Positions 25,200 to 34,430 of a stretch of 64,000 bases of DNA are shown here, in pieces. The position numbers and the translations under genes are program-made. The DNA comes from Pogostemon cablin. Taxonomy: Eukaryota > Streptophyta > Magnoliopsida > Lamiales > Lamiaceae. The stretch covers positions 15,372,602 to 15,436,601 of the forward strand of contig CM042996.1 of assembly GCA_023678885.1 (NCBI GenBank). Reading direction: 5' to 3'. How positions within the stretch are numbered: the stretch's first letter is position 1; every line of letters starts with the position of its first letter. The notes below the pieces were generated by a model that saw only the letters and a list, made by a program, of their open reading frames with translations, searched no databases and was not told the origin of the DNA.

Positions 25200-26340
25200 C
25201 AATAAGAAAGAAATATACAGCCGAGAAGTACTTACACAAAAAAAAGAGATCGGCGTTTAATTTCGATAAGAAAGGAAATTGGTCAGAAGAAGGAGAAAAG
25301 AATGAAGAGGATAAATCAAGAAGAGAAATGAAATAGCTCGATTGGTTAGAGCGTGGAGTTTGGTTACATGGAGATGGAACGACAAAGATGAGGCTCCACC
25401 CAGCCGAGGTGTAGAAGCACGTTCCATCTATATGAGGTGTAGAAGCTGAGCTCCACCCATATAAGATGTAGAAACGGAGACTCCATCCGGTTGGGGTGTA
25501 GAAGCCGATTACCAAGGATGATGATGAAAGAGGACGAGGCCGATAACAAAGCATCGGTTCGGGTTCAATTGAGATCTCATTTGTAGCTGAGTTGGTTAGG
25601 GCGTGTTTTTCTCATCAACCGTAAACATGTCGGTGGAAGGTTTGTAAGAGATAATAATAAAAAAAGAGAAAAGAAGAAGAAGCCGATGCCGAAGGCCAAG
25701 GATAACAAGGAAGGGGGCCGAGCAGAAAGCGCGAGTTTATGTTCAGCAAAATCTCATCTGTAGCTCAGTTGGTTAGAGCGTGTTCTTCTCACCAATTATA
25801 AACATGTCGTGGTTATTTGAAATGCCGAGACCGAGGTTATTGGAGAAGAGGCTAACCCAGGGGACGTGTAGCTCAGTAAGTTAGAGTGTGTTCTTCTCAT
25901 CAACTGTCGGAATGATATCCATAAGAGAAAGGAAAAGAAAATCCCACGTGGTTGAACAGATATATCGAAGCTGAGCAGAACCTATGCGAAAAAAAAAGAG
26001 ATCAGTGTTTAATACCGATAAGAAAGAAAATTGGTCAGAAGAAGGAGAAAAGAAGGAAGAGGATAAATCAAGAAGAGAAATGAGATAGCTCAATCGGTTA
26101 GAGCGTGGAGTGCGGTTACATGCAGATTGGACGAGGAAGATGAGGCTCTACCCAGCCGAGGTGTAGAAGCACGTTCCATCTATATGAGGTGTAGAAGTTG
26201 GGCTCCACCCATATGAGATGTAGAAATGGAGACTCCACCCGGTTGGGGTGTAGAAGCCGATTACCGAGGATGATGATGAAGGTGGCCGAGGCCGATGATA
26301 AAGCGTCGGTTCGAGTTCAACTGAGATCTCATTTGTAACG
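25200..26340 (+). repeat. Direct duplication, about 390 bp, offset 752 bp
   Basis: A block at about 25200-25590 recurs at about 25960-26340 with a constant 752 bp offset (TTGGTCAGAAGAAGGAGAAA, then a D-arm module, then repeated GAGGTGTAGAAG and CTCCACCC blocks, then GGTTCG near 25556 and 26308). Identity is high but not complete. The duplication helped build the leader array. Confidence 0.9.
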
Positions 26341-26639
26341 CTGCATCCAGACTAGGCGTCGTAATTAATGTTACGCCCGAGGTATAGAAGCTGAGGCTTA
26401 ACCCATGATGTAGAGCTGATGCTCCATCTATTTGAAGGAAACGTAAACATAAAGCATAGTCAGTTAGAGCGTTTGAGGGCTGACATTGCATGAAGAAAGA
26501 AATTGGTGAAGAAAAGAAGATAAGAAGTTAAGAAAGAACGGGGATAGCTCATAAGGTAGAGCGTCTGATGATCGACTCTTCAACAAAGAGTAAGAAGTTT
26601 AAATTCAACGTAATTCGGATGAAAGAGCGAAGGTCCCAC

Positions 26640-26790
26640 ATCGGCAAAGGGTAGCTCCGTTGATTAGAGCGTTGCTACTAGCCATATCTGAAGAAAACAA
26701 CATCCAATTGGGATGAAGGTGACGACATTAAATAATATATTGGCGCAAAAGGGTAGCTTCGTTGATTAAACAGTTGCTATTAGCCATATT
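26640..26790 (+). repeat. Local duplication of a D-arm module, 102 bp offset
   Basis: GGTAGCTCCGTTGATTAGAG at 26650 and GGTAGCTTCGTTGATTAAAC at 26752 are each followed by TTGCTA(C/T)TAGCCATAT. The second copy has lost the D-stem. Confidence 0.8.
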
Positions 26791-27022
26791 TGAGATTAAA
26801 CATGGGAGAAGAAGTTGAAAAGAATTTAAGATAGCTCAATTGATTAGAGCGTAGCGATTAAATTCATGCTGAGAACCTAAAGGAAGCTGGCCGAGGTCAT
26901 ATGTTTAGCTTAGGTTGTATGCTAACATGAACTCCAAGTACTATCCAAAAAAAAAAGAAAAAAAAATCGAGGCCCAGGTCCGATGAAAGAGCAGGTGGTC
27001 AAGAAAGAAAGGAAAAAGAAAT

Positions 27023-27372
27023 GACGATAAGGAAAAGGTTGATCGGTATATAGCTTGGTTGATTAGAGGGTGTAATGGATAAGAAACGTTGGTCGGTATA
27101 TATAACTCAGTTGGTTAGAGCATGTAATGGATCGGTTCCATCCAACTCATTGCCGAGGTCAAAAGAAAGAAGGAAAATATGAATAAGAAAAAGAAATGAC
27201 GATAAGAAAAAGGTTGATTGGTATATAGCTCGGTTGATTAGAGGGTGTAATGGATAAGAAAAGTTGGTCAGTATATATAACTCAGTTGGGTAGAGCGTGT
27301 AATGGATCGGTTCCATCCAATTCATTGTCGAGGTCAAAAGAAAGGAGGAAAATACGAATAAGAATAAGACTT
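27023..27372 (+). repeat. Two tandem copies of a 175-bp unit, each with two D-arm modules
   Basis: Units start GACGATAAG at 27023 and 27198. Each holds one TAGC(T/C)(T/C)GGTTGATTAGAGGG module and one TAACTCAGTTGG module 52 bp later, followed by ATGGATCGGTTCCATCCAA. The higher-order unit shows that modules were amplified in pairs. Confidence 0.9.
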
Positions 27373-27720
27373 GGCAAAAGTAGCTCAGTTGGTTAGAGCG
27401 TTAGATATCAACTACCAAGATTGGAGCAGAAAAAAAGAGAAAATCAATAAAAAAAGAAAAAAATGCCGAGGCCGAGGTATGAAGCAGCAGGTACCCAAGA
27501 AAGAAAGAAAAAAAAATAAGAAAAAGATTGGTCGGTATATAGCTCAGTTGGTTAGAGCGTGCAGTGGATGCGATTTCACATGAGAAATAAAGATTCCAAC
27601 TAAAGATGTGGAAGTCGAGGTCTCCATCCAGCTGGCACCGAGGATGAGATGCAAGGGGAGACCGAGGCTGAGGTCAGGGTCTGAGGTCGATTAGGCAAGA
27701 AAGAAAGAGATCACAGGTCA

Positions 27721-28170
27721 AACGTGTAATTTCAAGAAGAAATAAGCTAGCTCAGTTGGTTAGAGCGTGAACTGAAATGAGAATCCAACCTCATCTGTTC
27801 GTCTATCCATCGGCAAAAGAGGAAAACCCAATCTCATCCATCCATCGATGGTTAGATGTTCTACTCTAGAGGTCCACGTTATCTTCAAGAAGAAATAAGC
27901 TAGCTCAGTTGATTAGCGCGGAATTAAAGGAAAATCCAACTTCATCCATCTATCTACCCATCGATAGAAATGGAAACCCAGCTTCATCTATCCATTTATG
28001 GGTCGTGGTCTAATGTTCTTCCCTCTTACCTCGGATTAAAGAGGCCACTTAATCTTCAAGAAAAGAAAGCATGTAGCTCAGTTGGTTAGAGCGTGGATTG
28101 AAAGGGAAATCCAACCTCAACCATCCATCGGTGGTTGTATATTCTGCCTCTTACCTCGGACATCAGCGAA
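27721..28170 (+). repeat. Three tandem copies of a 153-173 bp unit with D-arm modules
   Basis: Modules at 27748, 27901 and 28074 are each preceded by TTCAAGAA(G)AAATAAGC or a similar stretch. Each is followed by AAATCCAACCTCATCCATC-type sequence with (A/C)TCCATC repeats. Confidence 0.85.
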
Positions 28171-28360
28171 GGTCCAGGTTGTTGGCCTTCCTTCTATTCA
28201 GTAAGTTCACTTTCCTTTTCCAGGTATTACTCTCATCCCTTCTTTCTTCTTTTCTTCCTGGCTCATTTTATTTCATGTCCCTAAATTTGTCGTCGTTGTG
28301 GCTTAGGGTTTTCTCTTTTTCTCATTTCCACGTTTTATTTTCCTTTGTGTCTGTCGCGGT

Positions 28361-29200
28361 ATGGCTTGTGAGGGGTCCTCTTCTCTTCCTAGATCCCCCA
28401 GATCTCCTTCCCATTCGACCGATTCCTCTCTCGATGATTCTAGGTTACCTTCCTCGTCATCCTCGTCGTCTTTTGAGGATCGTTCTGATCTTCTATCTCC
28501 ATCTCGAATTGTCTTTAACCAACGGGTTATCGACTTCATTTATGCTTTTACACTGGACCCCAATCCTGGGATTGGCGATGCTGGCCCTGAGTTGTTAGGT
28601 CATCTTGGACAACTTCCGTTGTGAGACAAAAATACCCCCTTTTCTGCTGCTGAGGTTCCGTCGACCCTTAATGACTCCTGTTATGGAAAGCCCCGTTATT
28701 GCTCTTGGCAAGTTCCAGTGTGGGAAGAGTATCGATTTCCATCTTCCTTTTCCTGACGCGCGTATGTGCTACGCTCCGCCCAATGCTGTGGCAATTTATG
28801 AACTGCAGCTTGAGCTCGGTCTTAGGTTTTCCCTCCACCCCTGTATTCGGGATATTTTTGAATTTTAGGATATAGCCCCTGCTCAACGGCTCCTAATGGT
28901 TGGGCTGCTTTGATGGGGATTTTGGTCTTTTTCCGAAAGATAAAATACTCTTTCTTGACTACCGGTGAGATCAACTTCCTGTACCGTCTCACCCCGAATC
29001 ACCGGACGAAGGGTTATTACTATTTGGTGTCGCTCCATACCAATCTCGTTGCTTCCCTGCCCAGTTCCATTAAAGGGTGGAAGGAACCCTGGTTTCGGGT
29101 TCGTGGGTCTTAGAGAGGGGACTCTGTATATGACCTCGGAAGGAAAGAACTCAAAATCATCGATAAAAAAAGGGATCGGCTCTTGCTAGCCTAAGCTCGG
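28361..29200 (+). pseudogene. Putative gypsy-type transposon ORF (PF04195), frameshifted
   Basis: The reading frame opens with a Ser-rich N-terminus (MACEGSSSLPRSPRSPSHST) and DPNPGIGDAGPELLGHLG, then stops at 28622. Another frame continues LPFPDARMCYAPPNAVAIYE with LQLELGLRFSLHP. A third change restores GEINFLYRLTPNHRTKGYYY and SSIKGWKEPWFRV before a stop near 29111. These blocks are the hallmark of the plant Transposase_28 / putative gypsy transposon domain. At least two frameshifts and several stops make it non-functional. It defines the plus strand as the sense strand of the element. Confidence 0.8.
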
Positions 29201-29274
29201 TTTCAATCCTCAAAGATATAAAAGGTTGAGTTTCTTACAGGGCAGTTGAGTAACATCTTATGCTGCTAAAAAAA

Positions 29275-29990
29275 TATCTGTATCGATATTGCATGGGAAT
29301 TTTATGGAGATAATGCATGAAAATTTATGGAAAATTATGGTATCGAATTTTATGGAAATTGTGGTATGGGAATTTATTGAAAATTATGGCATCGGCATTC
29401 ATGGAAAACTATGGTGTTGTAATTTGTGGAAATTATAATATCACGGTATCGGTATCAGTATTTGGGAAGTGTTGGAATTATGGTTTTGGTATATCCGAAA
29501 AAGAAATCATGGTATTGATATTTGGGATGGAATTATTATGGTATCGGTATTTGGGAATTCATGAAAATTATGGTATCGATATTTATAAAAATTATGATAT
29601 TGAAGTTTATTTCAGTATCGGTTTGGTATCAGTATTTGTGAAAATCATGGTATCGGTATTTGGGTATTCATGGAATTATGGTATCGTATTTGTAAAAATT
29701 ATAATATTGAAATTTATTTCAGTATCGGTATTGGAAAATTTATTTCGGTATCGGTATTGATGGAATTATTATGGTATCGATATTTGAGAATTTATTTCGG
29801 TATCAGTATTTTTGATACTTCGGTATCGGTATTTTGAAATTTATTTTGATATCGGTAATGTGAGAATTATTATGGTATCGGTATTTGAGAATTTATTTTG
29901 GTATCGATATTGGTGGAATTATTACAGAATCGGTATTCGGGAATTTACTTCGGTGTCGATATTTTTGATACTTCGGTATCAGTATTTAGA
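29275..29990 (+). repeat. Degenerate GGTATCGGTATTTG minisatellite
   Basis: About 700 bp of diverged short repeats combine (T/G)GTATCGGTATTTG, GAATTTAT and GAAAATTATGG. Open reading frames here are translations of the repeat, not genes. It directly follows the truncated retrotransposon. Confidence 0.85.
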
Positions 29991-30173
29991 CCATTAAATC
30001 TTTTATATATTTTGGTATTTATCAAATTATAGTTATTTATTTATTTAATATTATACTATTAATTAATTAATTTTTTATTTGTTGGTATGTATTTTTAAAA
30101 TATTTTAAAATTAGACAAAAACTTAAAATGAAATCATCTCACGAATCTTATTTTATTATAAATGAATTATTTA

Positions 30174-30658
30174 CTCCCTCAGTCCCATCCTCATTTGTTT
30201 TGTTTTTCACGTGAATTAAAAAGTATTACTCCCTCCGTCCCAAGAATATATTCGTGTATTTTGTGGCACAGGATTTAAGAAAAATAACATTTTGTTAGTG
30301 TAATGTAAGAAAGAGATGGAGTATTTTGGGTAATTTAGTAGAATAAAGTATATGATATAGTTGACTTTCACTAGATTGTGTGTAAAAAGAATGTGACATT
30401 TTTGTAATATTGTAGCATTGTAAGGTTATTGATATTGTGTATTATTTCCATTTTTAGGGTGTGCTAATATTTTTGGGACGGACCAAAATAAAAAGTGTGC
30501 AAGTATTATTGGGACGGAAGGAGTATTATTTATGTGTAGTGAATAATTATATTAGTAGTGAGTGATGGGTCATATATGTGTCATTTTATTAAAACGGAAA
30601 AATTGAGATATTTTAATGTGACACCTAATATAGTAAAATGAAAACCTCTCAGGGAGAG
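30174..30658. mobile_element. Outer Stowaway-like MITE interrupted by a second one
   Basis: The left end CTCCCTCAGTCCCATCCTCA (after TA) and the right end CTCTCAGGGAGAG (before TA) bracket a complete Stowaway element at 30229-30523. This gives a nested arrangement. The outer copy is the more diverged, as expected if older. Confidence 0.6.
30229..30523. mobile_element. Stowaway MITE (inner)
   Basis: Ends CTCCCTCCGTCCCAAGAATA and TATTGGGACGGAAGGAG, flanked by TA on both sides. 295 bp, no coding capacity. Confidence 0.88.
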
Positions 30659-30846
30659 TATTAACTTAATGGGTCTTGTTTGGTTGATATCATATTAAAA
30701 AATTAATTATAAAATAAATTAACTAGAATATATATTTTTTATTATTTAATTAATTAATTTATTTAAATATTATAATTTATAAAATGTGATAGCCAATTCA
30801 TAATAAGTAATAACGGTACAGTAAATTATTATATTAATCATTTATG

Positions 30847-31272
30847 GGATAGTTACTACTAGGTACATTAAAAACTCCTTTATTACTATGAGATACAAAC
30901 ATAGAAAAATATTACTACTAACTATATAAATACTCCGTTTATAGTGATATTCTAATATTACCCTTATAATGTGCTGCACATAAATGTTTGTGTGCAGTAT
31001 AAAAGTTCGTATGCAACAAAAATTATATGCAGTAAAAAAAGTGTGTGCAGCAAAGTGGCGCAGCTCCGGCGGCTTGCGGCGGTGGTCCAGCGGCGACAGT
31101 GGGTGGGTGAGGGGTTTAGGGTTTGTGGTTTAAAAGTGTATGGGATTATAATAAATTAAGGTTATATTTTGTATTTTACTTTAATATTTTGTATATGAAA
31201 TTAATTTTTTTAAATTAATAGTATCTCACAACAATTATAGGGTATAAGTGTATATCTATTAATAATTATTCC
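30847..31272. mobile_element. GTGCAGCA-rich inverted-repeat element, copy 1
   Basis: Left end GTTACTACTAGGTACATT; right end resembles GTGTATATCTATTAATAATT. Internal blocks shared with copy 2 at 33401-33852 include ATACAAAC(A/G)TA, GTGCTGCACATAAATGTT, repeated GTGCAGCA, GGTTTAAAAGTGTATGG and TATTTTACTTTAATATT. No protein evident. Confidence 0.7.
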
Positions 31273-33400
31273 ATCATTTATATTATAAATAAAAATTAAT
31301 AACATTTTAATAGCACATCATATCGTTGGAGAAGATTGTACCGAAAAAGCACATACATTCTCTGTCCCATAAAAAAATTATATTTACTGTTTGCTCGGAG
31401 ATTAAGAAATATAATATTTTAATACGTAGTGGGTTGAGAAATATAATAATTTAATGTATAGTGGATAGTAGTTGTCTTAGTGTAGTACAAGTAATACCCG
31501 CGTGCGTTGCACGCAACAGATTATTATTTAAAAATATATTAGTAAATTTAAGAATAATATTAAATAATAACTAATATAGAGCATATAATATTATGGCAAA
31601 AACTTGTGTGAGACCGTCTCACGTAAGGGCTTACGTGAGATGGCCAGAAAGTTATTACTTTTATATAGGGAAGTAATAATAAATCAATGAAAAGTGATAA
31701 TGTTATTTTATGAACAATTTATGGTATAAATAAAAAGTTATAACATTTTATAGCGAAAGTAATACTTATTTTAAAAAGTAATTTATAGCAAAATTGATAA
31801 TTATTTTAAAAAGTAAAAAATAGTCTCACGTAAGACCTACCTTAATATTATTTAATTTGGAATTTAAATTTTGTATGATTAAAAAATATTAAATAATAAA
31901 TATAAAACATAATGATAATAATAATTAGAATATAACCTGTGAAATGAATTTGAAAGATCGAACATTTTGTTGAATTAATTTGAAATAAATTACCTGAATT
32001 TCAATTATTATAAGGTTATTAGATTACGGATATTTTCTTTTATGAAATTATTTTCTAGTATAATAATTGTATATTTATTTTTATATTTTATCTTTTTATA
32101 TATAATAATTAATAAAGTCTCTTGAGACGATAATTATATAAGATGTGTTGTGAGACAGATGGACCCGTTGTTAAAGTATAATTATAGATAAATATAGTTG
32201 AAATATATTTTTTCAAAGTATGATAAATAATCGATCCTTATTAAAATATAATTATTATGTTGATAAAATTTATTAATTCATGGAGTAGTTAAAATATGTT
32301 TTAACAAAAAAGTATATATGATAAATAATGAATTAAAATATACCCATAAAGTGTTAACTATCAATAAACATATTTTATATATATAACAATTATACTTTAA
32401 GTTTTTAACAATGAATTGACTAGTCAGAGAGCATCTTATAAGTAATAATTATATCAAATTTAATTTTTCTTTAATTATAACTGATTTAATTTTTGCCTTT
32501 TAAAAAGTAGTTTCCATAAAATGATTGTGATTTTAAGATTATCAAAAAATTATAAAATTGAGTAATATTATAATCAAATTTTAAGACTTTATTAGTAACC
32601 ACCACTCATAAACTTAAAAAATTTAAAATTCTTTTCTCTAAATTCATTACATCAGTCTTGCAATCCAAATTTATTAATTCAAATTTTATTTACCAGATTT
32701 TGATAGAAAACTTCTTCCAGAGGTCACTATAGTTATTATATTAGTTTAATAAGTTGTCCTTACTATAATTTACAACGTTATTTTATTTTTTTATTAAATT
32801 GAAAATCACTTTTAATTAAAATATTATTTTATTATCTGCTTAATAAAAATAGCATGAAACAATCTCATTTAATTATTTATCTTCAACAATATTATCATTC
32901 AATAACACTAATTGTCATTGTGTGTCTTTAACATTGCAGTAAAACCATACTTCTCTTCCTTCTCTTAAACTATCTCTTCCATTTCACCATATAATTTTGA
33001 AGAATTTTATTATAAATTTGATTTTTTTTATAATAATCAACAAATTTATCTATTTGTAATTATCATGTTTCAAATTTTCTTTCTTTAAAAAAATATTTTA
33101 CGATTTCTATAATTTTGGAACTTATTTCCATTATGCTTCAAATAAGTGAGATAGGAGTATATCTTTTTCTTTTCTATTTCAATAGCATTTTTTTCCCTAT
33201 ATACATATAGATGTATATATTTTCAGTTTTTCCTTCTATTATGTATATTATTCATATACATTTTGGGTGAGGAAAACTGAAAAAGGAAAAGGTTCATTGA
33301 ACCCTTTACACATGGGCAAATAAGCTGTTGATCTTCTTTTAAGTTCATTTAGCAGTTATAAATTTTTTTAATATAAAAAAAATAAAAAAAAATCAAGGGA
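31273..33400. other. AT-rich intergenic stretch
   Basis: No gene seen. A TGGCAAAAACTTGTGTGAGA motif at 31593 followed by CACGTAAGGGCTTACGTG looks like a transposon end of a type recurring in this window. The rest is very AT-rich. Confidence 0.5.
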
Positions 33401-33852
33401 GGATTACTACTAGGTACACAAAAAAACTCTTAATTATTATGTGATACAAACGTACAAAAGTATTACTACTAACTACAAAAATATATAGTGATATTCCAAT
33501 ATTACCCCTATAAATGTGCTGCACATAAATGTTATGTGCAGCAAGTGTTCGTGTGCAGCAAGGTATGTGCAGTAGAAAAAAGTGTGTGGTGCAAAAAATA
33601 TGGTGGTCCGGCGAAGCTCCGGTGGCGGCAGTCAACATCGGCCAACGCCAGTCAACGCCGGTCAACGGCCGGTCAATGTCTGTCAATGGTGGTCAACGGT
33701 GGTGGGTGAGAGGTGGGGTTGGTGGTTTAAAAGTGTATGGTTTTAGGGGTATACTTGGTATTTTACTTTAATATTATAATAATTATTATTTTAAATCAAT
33801 GTACCTAGTAGTAATTAGGGATATAAAGTGTGTACCTAGTAATAATTAATCC
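33401..33852. mobile_element. GTGCAGCA-rich inverted-repeat element, copy 2
   Basis: Left end GGATTACTACTAGGTACACA and right end TGTGTACCTAGTAATAATTA followed by ATCC are near-perfect inverted copies of one another. The GC-rich core has repeated GTCAACG(C)CGG(T) and GGTGGTCAACGG units. About 452 bp, non-coding by inspection. Confidence 0.8.
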
Positions 33853-34430
33853 AAAAATCAAACATCTTAATTTTTCTATTAAAAAAAAGTATATAACATT
33901 GTTAAAAATATCTTGAAACCATCATTTTCTATCTTCTTCTGCATTAAACATTGAAGATAAGAAGTACAATTTCAAGATGGAGTGTCTCTAATCTCTTCCG
34001 ATATTTCTTCAAGAAGCAAAATTGCACTCTCTTTTAGTTCGCGTAATTAAATCAGACATTTTATCGAACACTTACCTTGCAAAAACAAACATTATCTGCA
34101 TACATTTCATCATTTTTTGAATAGGTCTTGATTGCAAATATATGGAAGAAGGAGGGATAAGAATCCTCTGGAGGAAGAGTTCTGTTGCAAACGCACGGAT
34201 GGCCGTCAATGACGGTACAACCGGCGGGCGATGGGCGGTCCTCCATCTGCTTTTTTCCTTCATGAGAGATACCTTGGCTTTCTCCCTTCCTCAATTTCTT
34301 CTTTGCGTCAGTGTTATAAATAAGTTTACCAAGCTTCTACCATAAGACTTACCAGCTGGATTTCATTATTTCATTATTTATTAAATAATAATAATATCGA
34401 TATAATTTGGCGGCTTCTTCCTGTATAAGA
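33853..34430. other. Intergenic stretch
   Basis: Short open frames exist on both strands but resemble no protein I know. Nothing else recognised. Confidence 0.45.

Larger units (their letters stand above)
22887..28095 (+). repeat. Array of about 30 tRNA D-arm / Pol III A-box-like modules
   Basis: The consensus is TAGCTCAGTTGGTTAGAGCG, matching tRNA positions 8-26 including T8, A14, G18G19, A21 and a GCTC/GAGC stem. Exact 20-mers start at 23557, 24943, 25761, 27381, 27540, 27748 and 28074. Variants start at 22887, 23024, 23722, 23934, 24125, 24484, 24596, 24779, 25095, 25334, 25584, 25869, 26086, 26457, 26545, 26652, 26754, 26832, 27051, 27103, 27226, 27278 and 27901. All are on the plus strand, the sense strand of the retrotransposon. 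Spacing is irregular, 50 to about 480 bp. The four-pair D-stem is intact in 15 copies; in seven of these the loop differs from the consensus. A full acceptor stem or proper T-arm in tRNA spacing is absent, so these are not tRNA genes. Function unknown. Confidence 0.85.
21819..29230 (+). mobile_element. Gypsy-type LTR retrotransposon, 3'-truncated, with tRNA-like leader array
   Basis: The order on the plus strand is: LTR (21819-22564), primer binding site (22567), a 5.8 kb leader with about 30 tRNA D-arm-like modules, then a degraded ORF of the putative gypsy-type transposon family (Pfam PF04195, Transposase_28) starting near 28361. No protease, reverse transcriptase, integrase, polypurine tract or second LTR is seen. 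Sequence changes to a minisatellite near 29275, so the element is truncated there. The leader is purine-rich (GAAGAA, AAGAAA) and studded with CCGAGG motifs that also occur in the LTR, which ties leader and LTR to one element. Confidence 0.75.

Noticed and set aside
25123..25554. 143-codon open frame on the minus strand
   Set aside because: It lies in duplicated leader repeats, is repetitive (WSLRFY, WSSAST-type runs), resembles no protein and is not conserved in the second copy of the same block.
22887..28095. True tRNA genes at each D-arm module
   Set aside because: Acceptor stem, anticodon stem and a T-arm at normal spacing are missing in every copy inspected; only the D-arm, and sometimes an anticodon-loop-like heptamer, is present.
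23557..28095. CRISPR-like array of short repeats and spacers
   Set aside because: Spacing is irregular (50 to about 480 bp), the repeat is a tRNA D-arm, no cas genes exist, and the DNA is plant nuclear.
28303..28539. 78-codon acidic open frame on the minus strand
   Set aside because: It is the reverse of the Ser-rich start of the transposon ORF.
29317..29760. 147-codon open frame on the plus strand
   Set aside because: It is a translation of the GGTATCGGTATTTG minisatellite.
33393..34360. Several 60-100 codon open frames on both strands
   Set aside because: They fall in the GTGCAGCA element or AT-rich flank, overlap one another and match no family I recognise.
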